Shown here: positions 1 to 8,867 of the stretch, piece by piece
Layout: each line of letters opens with the position of its first letter
Numbering within the stretch: the stretch's first letter is position 1
From: CSP1-4 sp963777975
GTDB lineage: Bacteria > Chloroflexota > Limnocylindria > Limnocylindrales > CSP1-4
Length of the DNA: 64,000 bases
Reading direction: 5' to 3'
NCBI GenBank assembly: GCA_963777975.1
Contig: CAVZSO010000008.1
Location: 57,196-121,195 of the forward strand
The notes under the pieces: generated by a model
The model's input: the letters and a program-made list of their open reading frames with translations, nothing else
Databases searched by the model: none
Told to the model about the DNA's origin: nothing
Program-made: the position numbers and the translations under genes

Positions 1-158
1 CCGATGACCAGATCTCGCCACAGCGCCTTGCCCATCGCGATGCGGTCGGACAGCTGCAGCGGGTTCTGGATGACCGCGCCGGCGGCTGCCACCTCGGGCG
101 AGATGCCCGTTCGTTCCGCTCCCATCTTGCGACCCGGCCCTGTGTTGCGTTCGGTCAT
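1..158 (-). CDS. 5' end of an unrecognised protein, cut by the window edge
   Basis: An ATG at 158 (minus strand) opens a frame that runs off the left edge of the window. About 52 residues are visible, with a hydrophilic start followed by VIQNPLQLSDRIAMGKALW. A purine-rich stretch (ctaccctccacgg read on the minus strand) precedes the ATG. It is divergent from fabD, so the 140 bp between them must hold both promoters. I do not recognise the family from this N-terminus. Confidence 0.45.
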   Translation of the reverse strand, partial: MTERNTGPGRKMGAERTGISPEVAAAGAVIQNPLQLSDRIAMGKALWRDLVI

Positions 159-302
159 CCGTGGAGGGTAGCGATTCCAAGCGATGCGTGCATGCCTGCA
201 CACGTTCAGGCGCTCGGAGGGTGGCCGCGGAGTATGGTGCCGCCGTCCGGCCCAGGGACGGTGCGCGTCCACGCGCCCGCGGCGGCCGCAGACGAGGAGT
301 CG

Positions 303-1266
303 ATGGGCACGGTCGCGTTCGTATTCCCCGGCCAGGGGTCTCAGTCGGTCGGTATGGGCGAGGCGCTGGCTTCCGCCCATCCGGCTGCCGCCGAGACCTT
401 CGCGGCCGCTGACGCCGCGCTCGGCGAGCCGATCACGGCCCTCGCGTTCACGGGGCCAGCCGAGGACCTCGACCGGACCCAGAACGCCCAACCAGCCTTG
501 CTGGCGACCTCGATCGCCTACCTGCGAGCGCTCCAGGACGCGCTCGTGGCGGTGGGTCGGGAGCCGTGGCAGCCGGCCTTCTACGCCGGCCACTCGATGG
601 GCCAGTACTCGGCCATGGTGGCGGCCGGCGTCATCTCCCTGGAAGACGGTGTTCGCCTCGTCCGCGAGCGCGGCCTGCGCATGCAGGCGTCCGGTCGCGA
701 CGGCGCGATGGCGGCCATCATCGGACTCGACGACGAGCGGCTGCCGGAGCTGATCGATGCAGGCGAGGCGTACGGGGTCTTCGGCGTCGCCAACCGCAAC
801 TCGCCGGGCCAGATCGTCGTGAGCGGCGAGCGCGCAGCGGTCGAGGCCGCCGCCGAGGCGGCCAAGGGCCTGGGCGCCAAGCGCGCCATCGTCCTGCCGG
901 TCAGCGTGGCCGCCCACTCGCCGCTGATGGCCGAAGCCGCCGAGGGCATGCGAGGCGTCCTTGCCGACGTCACCTTCAGTGACCCCAGTGCGCCACTCCT
1001 GGCCAACGCCGACGCGCGACCGTTGACGACCGGCGAAGCCTGCCGGGCCGAGCTCGTCGATCACCTGACGACCGGCGTCGACTGGGTCGGCGCCGTCGAG
1101 GCCATGGCCGCGGCCGGCGTCACGACCTTCATCGAGGTCGGCCCGGGCCGCGTCCTGACCGGCCTCATCAAGCGCATCGTCCCCGACCTCGAGGCCTTCG
1201 CCCTCGACGACCCGACCGCTCCGGGGCGACTGGCCATCCCCGACGTCGACGCCGTGCGCGGCATGA
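303..1266 (+). CDS. fabD: malonyl-CoA:ACP transacylase FabD
   Basis: FabD loads malonate from CoA onto acyl carrier protein for type II fatty acid synthesis. The protein opens with MGTVAFVFPGQGSQSVGMG and has the nucleophile elbow GHSMGQYSA (residue about 100) and the late PVSVAAHSPLM block with the second catalytic His. The start ATG 303 has a GAGGAG ribosome site 5-10 nt upstream. The reading frame does not stop at the expected length (about 320 residues) but runs on to 1460 inside fabF. A TGA at 1264-1266 in the next frame is the likely true stop, so I infer a one-base error near the 3' end. fabF follows after about 40 bp, so they are probably one operon. Confidence 0.9.
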
Positions 1267-1308
1267 GCCCGCAGCCCGACCGCCAGGACCAAGGAGACCG
1301 ACCGCCCG

Positions 1309-2576
1309 ATGCGTCGCCCCGACTACACCCGCCGCGTGGCCGTGACCGGCCTGGGCATCATCAGCCCCGTCGGCCAGGACATCGAAACGGCCTGGTCGAA
1401 CCTCGTCGAGGGCCATTCGGGCCTCAAGCGCATCACCCGCTTCGATCCCTCGCCCTATGAGGCACAGGCGGCCGGTGAGGTCAACGACTTCGACCCCAAC
1501 GCCTGGATGAACTTCAAGGAGGTCCGCCGCACCGATCGCAACGTGGTCCTCGGCGTGGCCGCCGCCAAGCAGGCGCTGGCCGATTCCGGCCTCGAGGTCG
1601 ACGGACGAGAACCGGGATGACGTCGGCGTCGTCTTCGGCTCGGGTGGCGGTGGGCCGCAGCTGATCATGGACGCCAAGTCGGCCTGGGATACGAAGGGTG
1701 CTCGGACGGTCAGCCCCTTCTTCATCGCCAACATGCTGCCCGATACCGCGTCGGGCCAGATCGCCATCGAGACGGGCATTCGCGGGCCGAACATGTGCGT
1801 GGTACGGCCTGTTCGACCGGCACGCACAACATCGGTGAGGCGGCCGAGGGCATCCGACGCGGCGACTTCATCGCGGCCATCACCGGTTCGACGGAGTCGC
1901 CGCTGCACGAGATCGTGCACGTCGGCTTCAGCAACATGCGGGGCATGGGCCTGCCGAGGGAGGGTGAGGGCATCGAGACCGTCTCGCGGCCCTTCGATGC
2001 GACGCGCAACGGCTTCGTGCTCGGCGAGGGCGCTGGTGCGCCTGATGGTCGAGGACCTCGAGCTCGCCAAGGCACGCGGGGCGCGGGTCTACGCCGAGGT
2101 CGTCGGCTACGGCTCGGCGGCCGACGCCTGGGACCTGATCCAGCCGATCGAGAAGGGCGACGGCGTCCGTCGGGCGATCGCAGATGGCGCTCGAGCGCCA
2201 CGGCGTGCCGGTCGACGAGATCGACCTCGTCAATCCTCACGGCACCTCGACACCGCTCGGCGACCTGCGCGAGGCGCAGGCGCTGTGGTCGGTCTTCGGC
2301 GAGCGCACCCCGCAGGTCGCCATCAGCGCCACCAAGTCCCTGACCGGCCATCTGATGGGCGCGGCCGGCGCGGTCGAAGGCATCTTCACGGTCCTGTCCG
2401 TCCATCATCAGGTGGCGCCGGCGACGTTGAACTACCGCGACCCCGACCCCGAGATCGACCTCGACATCGTCCACGGCTCGTCCCGCGAGATGGAGATCCG
2501 CTACGCGATCTCCGACAACATCGGCCTCGGCGGTCACAACGGGGCGGTCATCTTCAAGCGCTACGACGGCGACTGA
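1309..2576 (+). CDS. fabF: beta-ketoacyl-ACP synthase II (FabF), first copy, frameshifted
   Basis: This elongating condensing enzyme of fatty acid synthesis starts RRVAVTGLGIISPVGQD, has the Cys nucleophile in VACSTGTHNIGEAA-type context near 1803, the His in NPHGTSTPLGD (about 2235) and the second His in KSLTGHLMGAAGA (about 2340). It ends GLGGHNGAVIFKR. An AAGGAGA ribosome site lies 12 nt before the ATG. The total span fits the usual 410-420 residues, but the frame changes near 1605, 1800, 2035 and 2190. All domain blocks are conserved across these breaks, so single-base assembly errors are more likely than gene decay. A second paralogue lies at 3916. Confidence 0.88.
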
Positions 2577-2583
2577 GACCCCG

Positions 2584-2949
2584 GTGAGCGAGGCAGCCGG
2601 ACCGGTCACCGTCCTCTACTTCTACCGGATCCGCTGGGGCACGCACGCCGAGTTCGTGGAGCTCTTCGAACGCAACCATTGGCCGTTCCTGCGCGACCAG
2701 CTTGCCTCCGGCCATTTCCTGGAGGTGCGCGCTACGTGCCCCGCTTTCATGGCGACGGCCGCGCGGACTGGACGTTCTGGTGACCATCACCTACCGCGAC
2801 TTGGGTCGGCCACGGAGGCGCACTCGGAGGCGGACATTGCGGCGGCTCTTCCCGGACGTGGAGCGACACTCGGCGGAGGAACGGCGCCGCTTCGAGCTGG
2901 TCGAGGCCCACTGGGACGTGGTGCTCGAGGAGCACGCGCTGCTACCTAG
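2584..2949 (+). CDS. small conserved hypothetical protein, possible alpha-beta barrel
   Basis: GTG start 8 bp after the fabF stop, about 121 residues. Visible blocks are VTVLYFYRIRWGTHAEFVEL near the N-terminus, LVTITYRDLG in the middle and RRFELVEAHWDVVLEEHALL at the end. The strand/helix pattern and length recall NIPSNAP/dimeric ferredoxin-like proteins, but this is a guess. The frame slips out near 2745 and must slip back before the TAG at 2947-2949. The close spacing suggests co-transcription with fabD-fabF. Confidence 0.5.
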   Translation: MSEAAGPVTVLYFYRIRWGTHAEFVELFERNHWPFLRDQLASGHFLEVRATCPAFMATAARTGRSGDHHLPRLGSATEAHSEADIAAALPGRGATLGGGTAPLRAGRGPLGRGARGARAAT

Positions 2950-3000
2950 CGGGTCGCAGGGTGATGAGCGTCAGCCCGGCGGATCACCATCAGGACCCAC

Positions 3001-3880
3001 GTGATGGCGAGCCTGCCCCACGCTGACCCGGTGCTCGGCTTCTACGGGCCGGGAACGGCCATGTGGCGCATCAACCGCGAGGCCGTCCTGCTCGGCGCGG
3101 GGCCGGCCGCGCTGCTGCTCCAGATCGCCCATCCGCACGTCGCCGAGGGTGTCGCCCACCACAGCGACTTCGAGGCCGACCCGTGGCGACGCCTGCGCAC
3201 GCACCCTGCGCACGACGCTGGCGATGGTCTTCGGCGACGGCCCGACGGCGGAGCGCGCCGTCGCGCCGACTGAACGGGGTCCACGCCACGATCCGCGGCG
3301 AGGCGACGGACCCGGACGCGCGTCGCTGGCCGGAACGGCCTACCGGGCGATGGATCCGGCGCTGCTCCTGTGGGTCCAGGTGACGCTCGTCTGGACCAGC
3401 GTCCAGGCCTACGACCGCTGGGTCGGACCGCTCGACGCCGCCGATCGCGAGGAGCTCTGGGCCGAGGCGCGCGAGGTCGGTCGGCGCCTGGGCATCCCGC
3501 TCGAGGCTCAGCCCGCCCGACTGGACGGCGCTCGAGGCCTACTGGGATCGGATGCTCGCCCCTGATGGCCCGATCGCCATCACGCCCGACCGCTCGACGC
3601 CTCGCGGCCTCGATCATCAGGCCGCCGATCGTCGGCCTCCCAGGCCCGGCCATCGACCTGCTGGCGACACCCGGCCTGGCGCTGCTTCCGGCGCGGATCC
3701 GTGTCGCATATCGGCGTGCCATGGGGCCCGTTCCGCGGAAGGCTGGCCCGTGTCGCCGACGTGAGCTTGCGCATGTGGGTGGGGCTGATGCCGCTCGCCT
3801 GGCGTTCGATGCCGCAGGCTCGGGCGGCCGACCGGCGGGTACGTGGCGCCTCGGCCAGCGGCGGATGGTGCGTCGCTACA
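3001..3880 (+). CDS. MpaB-family (DUF2236) oxygenase, frameshifted
   Basis: The N-terminus has the family signature FYGPGTAMWRINREAVLL and LLQIAHPHVAEGVAHHSDF. The latter is the conserved His-rich block of latex-clearing/MpaB-type haem oxygenases. A middle block VWTSVQAYDRWVGPL and a late block LAASIIRPPIVGLPGPA also fit. The substrate is unknown; in this family rubber, fatty or prenyl chains are cleaved or oxidised. The frame changes near 3195, 3270, 3340, 3510, 3590 and 3700. The C-terminal boundary is unclear because no stop appears in a suitable frame before the next gene. It sits between two ketosynthase genes, which hints at a lipid substrate. Confidence 0.7.
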
Positions 3881-3915
3881 ATCCACCGGACCCGCCTCTC
3901 AGGAGCCGACCGCCC

Positions 3916-5188
3916 GTGCCTAGCCAGGACCTCTCGCGTCGCGCCGTCGTCACCGGCCTCGGCGCGGTGACGCCGATCGGCAACGATCATCCGACCTTCT
4001 GGCGCAACCTCGTGGCCGGCGTCAGCGGCGCCGGACCGATCACCTCCTTCGACGCCACCGGCTACGACGTGCGCATCGCGGCCGAGGTCAAGGACTTCGA
4101 CCCGACGGTGGCCATGGACCGCAAGATGGCCCGCCGCATGAGCCGCTTCATCCACCTCGGCCATGGCCGCCGGCAAGGAGGCCGTCGCGGATTCGCGGCT
4201 CGACTTCAGCGACTGGAGCCCGGAGCGTCGCGATCGTGTCGCGGTCTGCGTCAACACCGGCGGCGGTGGCCTCGACCAGGTCATCGACGGCGCCGAGGTG
4301 GTGCGCGAGAAAGGCCCCAACTTCGTCAGCCCCTTCGCCATCCCGGCGCTCTCGGGCTCGATGGCGGCCTGCCAGCTCTCGATGGCCTACGGCCTGACCG
4401 GCCCGGTCATCACCCAGGTCGCCGCCTGCGCCAGCAGCGGTCATCGCCTTCCTCGACGCCCTGCGCATGATCCAGCGCGGCGAGGTCGACGTCGTCCTGG
4501 CCGGCGGCTCGGAGGCGCCGCTGGAGGCGATGGCCTTCGCCGCCCTCGGCAACATGGGCGCGCTGTCCAAGCGCAACGACGACCCGACGCATGCCTCGCG
4601 GCCCGTTCGACCGCGATCGCGACGGGTTCCTCTTCGGCGAGGGCGCCGGGGTCGTGGTCGTCGAGTCGGCGAGCCATGCGCTGGCGCGCGGGGCCACGCA
4701 TCGAGGCCGAGCTCGTCGGCGCCGCACTGACCGCCGACGCCTTCCACATCTCGGCCCCGGAGCCGACCGGCCGCGGGGCCACGATGGCCATGACCAAGGC
4801 CATGGCCGACGCCGGCCTCGCACCCGACGAGATCGACTACGTCGTCGCCCACGGCACGTCGACGCCGCTCAACGACGTGACCGAGACGCGCGCCATCAAG
4901 GCCGCCTTCGGCGCCCACGCGCACAAGGTCCCGATCAGCTCGCCGAAGTCGATGATCGGGCACCTGCTCGGCGCGGCCGGCGTGGCGTCCGCGCTGACCG
5001 CTCTGGGCGCCATCCGCGAGGGCGTCATCCCGCCGACGGCGAACCTCGAGCACCCCGACCTGCCCGAGTGCGACCTCGACTACGTGCCGCTCGTGGCGCG
5101 CAAGGCCAAGGTCGACACGGCGATGTTCAACGGCTTCGGCTTCGGCGGCCAGAACGCGGTCGCCGTCTTCCAGCGCTTCGAGGCGTAG
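3916..5188 (+). CDS. fabF: beta-ketoacyl-ACP synthase II (FabF), second copy, frameshifted
   Basis: This is a second condensing enzyme, starting from GTG 3916 with RRAVVTGLGAVTPIGNDHP. It has the Cys region ITQVAACASSG (about 4420), the His block VVAHGTSTPLNDVTET (about 4850) and KSMIGHLLGAAGVASALTA (about 4955). It ends FNGFGFGGQNAVAVFQRF. Length matches FabF (about 424 residues). Frame breaks lie near 4165, 4438, 4597 and 4690. It is clearly divergent from the 1309 copy, so it is a paralogue and not an assembly duplicate. Confidence 0.87.
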
Positions 5189-5229
5189 CCAAGGTCTCGA
5201 GGCGGTAGCGGCGGCGCCAGGAGGGCGGC

Positions 5230-5604
5230 ATGCGGCGGACGAACCTGAGCCTCTACTACCTGGCGGGCTACCTCATCCCGGCCGGCCTGCTGCTCCTGTT
5301 CGTGCCGCAGCTCGCGTTGGACCTGCTCTTCTCGAACGGCACCTACGACGTGGCGCCCTTCCGACTGGTAGGCATCCTGCTCATCGTCCTGGGCGTGATC
5401 ATCGTGCAGATCATCCGCTTCAAGATCGACGAGCTCTACACGACCACCATCGCCGTGCGCATCTTCATCTCGACCGGCCTGATGGCCCTCTTCCTGACGA
5501 CCGGCGACCCGTTCTTCCTGGTCATCTTCTTCGTCGTCGCCTTCGGGCTCGTGCTGACGTCGGTCAGCTACGTCCTCGATCGGCGGGACCGGGCGGCGGC
5601 CTAG
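5230..5604 (+). CDS. small integral membrane protein, four TM segments
   Basis: 124 residues, intact, with a strong GGAGGG ribosome site 7 nt before the ATG. Four hydrophobic segments are visible (about residues 8-26, 43-60, 73-88 and 93-112), separated by short charged loops, and a basic tail RRDRAAA. No catalytic motif is seen and I do not recognise a family. It follows the second fabF by about 40 bp and converges on the thioesterase gene. Confidence 0.7.
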   Translation: MRRTNLSLYYLAGYLIPAGLLLLFVPQLALDLLFSNGTYDVAPFRLVGILLIVLGVIIVQIIRFKIDELYTTTIAVRIFISTGLMALFLTTGDPFFLVIFFVVAFGLVLTSVSYVLDRRDRAAA

Positions 5605-5630
5605 GGACCAGTCCGTCGCGGACGGCGCCT

Positions 5631-6111
5631 TCAGGGCCGGGGCGGGATCGGTCCGCCTTCGTAGTCGGCCATCTGCGCGCAGCAGGTCGGCTGGGATGCG
5701 AGTCGGCCGCTGCGACGCGTAGTCGAACATGACCAGGATCGTCTCGCCGTCGGCGATCAGCCGACCGGCGCCGCGCGTCGAGTCGGCATCGGCGGTGATG
5801 CGGTAGCCGAACGCGAAGGACGAGTGCCCCGCCCATGTCGTGCGGCACGCGACGAGGAGCCGCTCGCCAAACCAGGCCTGGGAGCGGAAGTCGATCGTGG
5901 CGTGCGCCAGGATGATGCTGACCGGGTCCTCCGAGATGCCCTCGAACGCGCGGCCCGTGACGGCGTAGTAGTAGCCGGCGCGGGCTGCCTCGAAGTAGGT
6001 CAGGTAGACGGCATTGTTGATGTGGCCCATGGCATCGGTGTCGCGGAAGCGTGTCTCGATGGCGAGCTGGTAGCGGTACGGCCCATCGGCGTGGCTCGCT
6101 GGCCTCGTCAC
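5631..6111 (-). CDS. acyl-CoA thioesterase, 4HBT hotdog fold
   Basis: It hydrolyses acyl-CoA thioesters. The hotdog signature RFRDTDAMGHINNAVYLTYFE carries the catalytic Asp of 4-hydroxybenzoyl-CoA thioesterase-type enzymes (YbgC/FcbC-like) near residue 24. The following helix ARAGYYYAVTG and strand blocks also fit. The frame as read continues far past the usual 150 residues. One indel near 5675 would give the C-terminus MADYEGGPIPPRP and a stop at 5631-5633. The start overlaps the stop of the luciferase-like gene by 4 nt, so the two are translationally coupled. Confidence 0.8.
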
Positions 6112-7031
6112 GTGAGCGCCTGCGGGTGACGCTGGAGACGCATGACGGGAAGCACCTCGTCGATGAACCGACGGTAGGTGCGCATCTCGTCGAACGAGAC
6201 CTGGAAATGGCTGACCCCGACGTCGACCAATCGTTCGATCTCGCGGACCACGTCGGCCGGTGTCGGTCCGAACGGATGGAAGACGATCTTGTCGCCATAG
6301 AATGGATGGAGGTAGGTCGGTTCGAACGTCGCCGGATCAGCCGGCAGAGAGACCTCGATGCCGGCCGTCAATCCGATCTCGTCGAACGGTCGACCGATCG
6401 ACTCGCAGTGGCTGCGCAGCGTCTCGAACGGCTTTCGATAGACGGCTTCCCATGGCCCATCCCAGTTCCACATATCGGCCAGGCGCGCGGTGACCGCGAG
6501 CGCCTTCGGCCCCTCCGTGCCGATCATGATCGGGATCGCCGGATCGGGCTTCGGTTCGCAGATCAGGCCGTCGACGTGATAGTAGGCGCCGTGGTAGGTC
6601 GCCGGTGACTGGGTCCAGACGGCACGGATGACCTCGATGGCCTCGGCGAGCTGCGCCACGCGTACGCCGCCGCTCGGGTACTCGTAGCCATAGGCTCGGT
6701 ACTCCTCCTCGTGCCAGCCTGCGCCGAGGCCGAGGATGAAGCGCCCGCCCGTCAACTCCTGGAGCGATGCCGCCATCTTCGCCAGCAGGGCGGGGTTGCG
6801 ATAGCTCTGGCTGAGCACGAGATGGCCGTACCGGAAACGTGGGAAGGCAGCCGCCAGGAAGGTCAATAGCGTCCAGCCCTCGACGGTCGCCTTGTGTCCG
6901 AACTGGAGATGGTCGGAGATCCAGACGGTCGAGAACTCGAGCGGCGCCATCTCGAGCACGGTGCGGTAGTGGCTCATCCGGTCGACGCCAGCCGGCATTG
7001 CCGGAAAGCCCTGGAAGCCAAGGTCCGCCAC
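6108..7031 (-). CDS. LLM-class flavin-dependent oxidoreductase
   Basis: Intact, 307 residues, luciferase-like TIM barrel. Blocks typical of F420/FMN-dependent members are WISDHLQFG, LVLSQSYRNPALLAKMAASL, GGRFILGLGAGWHEEEYRAYG and PIMIGTEGPKALAVTARLADMWN. The GLGAGWHEEEY motif is the phosphate-binding/cofactor region. The substrate cannot be read from sequence. It is the first gene of a two-gene minus-strand unit with the thioesterase. The 180 bp between it and the divergent membrane-protein gene at 7213 should hold both promoters. Confidence 0.85.
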   Translation of the reverse strand: MADLGFQGFPAMPAGVDRMSHYRTVLEMAPLEFSTVWISDHLQFGHKATVEGWTLLTFLAAAFPRFRYGHLVLSQSYRNPALLAKMAASLQELTGGRFILGLGAGWHEEEYRAYGYEYPSGGVRVAQLAEAIEVIRAVWTQSPATYHGAYYHVDGLICEPKPDPAIPIMIGTEGPKALAVTARLADMWNWDGPWEAVYRKPFETLRSHCESIGRPFDEIGLTAGIEVSLPADPATFEPTYLHPFYGDKIVFHPFGPTPADVVREIERLVDVGVSHFQVSFDEMRTYRRFIDEVLPVMRLQRHPQALT

Positions 7032-7212
7032 CGTCGAGCCTCCGAGTCGCGATCGGTCTGATCAGAACGGCCTGGTGACCATGATCGCGATGCTCACCAT
7101 CGGCGCATCGTAGGGTGGTCAGCGGCCGGAGACCAGAGGCTGTGGCAGGATGGCCCAGGGCCTCGCGTCATCCGCAAGGGCCTTGGGCAGGCCGACGAGA
7201 GAGGGACGAACG

Positions 7213-7968
7213 ATGGACGAAGGTTTGTCGCCGCGTGCGCAGGAGCCGCGGCGCCCGCTCGACGCGGCCGGTCCGCGAGGGATCGCTGCCCTCCCCACAG
7301 ACGGGTCTCGCCACTCGCTGGCGCTGCAGGTCCTGTCAACGGAACACTTCAGCCTGCTGACGCATCGCAGTCTGGCCTACAACGAGGCCTTCACTCGGGT
7401 CGGGATGTTCCTGACCTTCCTCTCGATGTCGTTCGTGGCCATGGCACTCCTCTCCGGAGCGATGCCGATCGGCGCGGACTTCCTGGTCATCGCGATCATC
7501 GTGCTGGGCTTCGACCTCGTCATCGGCGCCACGACATTCATCCGAGTCGCCAATGCCAACAGCGAGGACCTGCACGCCGTGCACGGCATGGCCCGGATCA
7601 GGCACGGCTACGTCGAGCTGGCGCCAGAGACGAAGCCGTACTTCACTTCGCCGATAAACGACGACATGGCGTCGGTCTTGCTCGCGTACACGACCGCGAA
7701 CCCAGGCTCCATCCGCGCGAACATCCTCTACGGCATGTCGTCATCAGGCGGCATGCTCGGCCTCGTCGTCTCGCTCGTAGCAGGGGCCTTCGGTGCTGTC
7801 ATCGCGCTGGCCCTGGGCGTTTCTAGCGGCTTCGCCTTCACGTTCGGCGCCATCCTCGCCCTGTTGTGCGTCGTCGGCAGCTTCCGTTGGGCCCTTGGGC
7901 GCGCGATCCGCAACCGACGAGCCCTCGTCGTCAACTTTCCTTCGCCTGCGGGCGACGGCGGAGACTGA
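7213..7968 (+). CDS. 4-TM membrane protein, tandem paralogue 1
   Basis: Start ATG 7213 (MDEGLSPR) has a GAGAGGGA ribosome site. A cytoplasmic N-terminal segment contains LALQVLSTEHFSLLTHRSL and YNEAFTRVGMFLTFLSM. Two TM segments follow (about residues 70-90 and 97-117), then a 75-residue loop and two further TM segments near the C-terminus. It shares these blocks with the protein at 8105. I do not recognise the family. The LSTEH-SLL-RSL-YNEAFTRVGM core is the best signature for a search. Confidence 0.65.
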   Translation: MDEGLSPRAQEPRRPLDAAGPRGIAALPTDGSRHSLALQVLSTEHFSLLTHRSLAYNEAFTRVGMFLTFLSMSFVAMALLSGAMPIGADFLVIAIIVLGFDLVIGATTFIRVANANSEDLHAVHGMARIRHGYVELAPETKPYFTSPINDDMASVLLAYTTANPGSIRANILYGMSSSGGMLGLVVSLVAGAFGAVIALALGVSSGFAFTFGAILALLCVVGSFRWALGRAIRNRRALVVNFPSPAGDGGD

Positions 7969-8104
7969 TCGACGACTCGGGATCGATAGAGCCCTGACCT
8001 TCGATCGAGGCGCGCGTATCGTTTGCCGTGACGCGGGAGCGGTAGCGTCACCTTGGCGGCGCCGCGCCACAGAGGCCCAGCGGATCGAGCGGAGGATGTC
8101 GGGG

Positions 8105-8867
8105 ATGGACGAGAGCATGTCAGTACGAGGCGTGGAGCCGCGCCGGCCCGCTACGGCTTCCCTGACCGCGGCAGGCGTCGCCGGCGGGTCGGGCGACTCG
8201 CTGGTCATGCAGGTGCTCTCGACCGAACACATGAGCCTGCTCTCGCAGCGCAGCCTGGTCTATAACGAGGCCTTCACGCGGGTCGGCATGCTGCTCACGT
8301 TCGTTTCGATGTCCCTCGTGGCGGTGGCGCTGCTCTCTGGGGCTTTGCCAGTACGAAGCGACCTGGTGGCGATCGTGGCCATCGTGCTCGGCTTCGACCT
8401 CGTGGTCGGAGTGGCCACGGTGATCCGGGTTCGCAACGCGTACCAGGAGGACTTCATAGCCGTTCAGGCCATGAACCGCGTCCGCCGCGGATACCTCGAT
8501 CTCGCGCCTGGGGCCGCGCCGTATCTTTCGATGGGCACGTATGACGATCTCCCTAGTGTGACCGTCTCCTACGGGGCATCGATCACGCCATCCTCCACGC
8601 TTGCCGGCGTCTCGTATGGCTTGTCCACGTCGATCGGCTTGGCGATGCTCGTCGTGGCCTTGCTCGCCGGAGCATTCGTCGCGGTCGTCGGGCTGGCTGC
8701 CGGTGGCAGCGGTTGGACCTCGCTTGCGGCCGGAGCGACCGCCAGTCTTGTCGCCTTGGCCCTCCTGGGCTGGGTCGGCTATCGGACGCAGATGCGCAAC
8801 CAGGCAAGCATCGTCGTCCGCTTCCCAGCACCGCCGACGAAAGGATCGGACGCCGAGGATCGGATGA
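8105..8867 (+). CDS. 4-TM membrane protein, tandem paralogue 2
   Basis: Paralogue of 7213: it keeps MQVLSTEHMSLLSQRSLVYN, EAFTRVGMLLTFVSMS and the same two-plus-two TM layout. ATG 8105 lies 9 nt after GGAGG. As read, the frame never stops and passes straight into cysS. The first paralogue ends shortly after its NFPSPAG block, so a stop is expected here at TGA 8865-8867, which would overlap the cysS ATG. A one-base error just upstream explains this better than a real fusion. Confidence 0.6.

Noticed and set aside
1168..2609. Long open frames antisense to fabF
   Set aside because: Composition shadows of a GC-rich gene with no motifs; the plus strand carries conserved FabF blocks.
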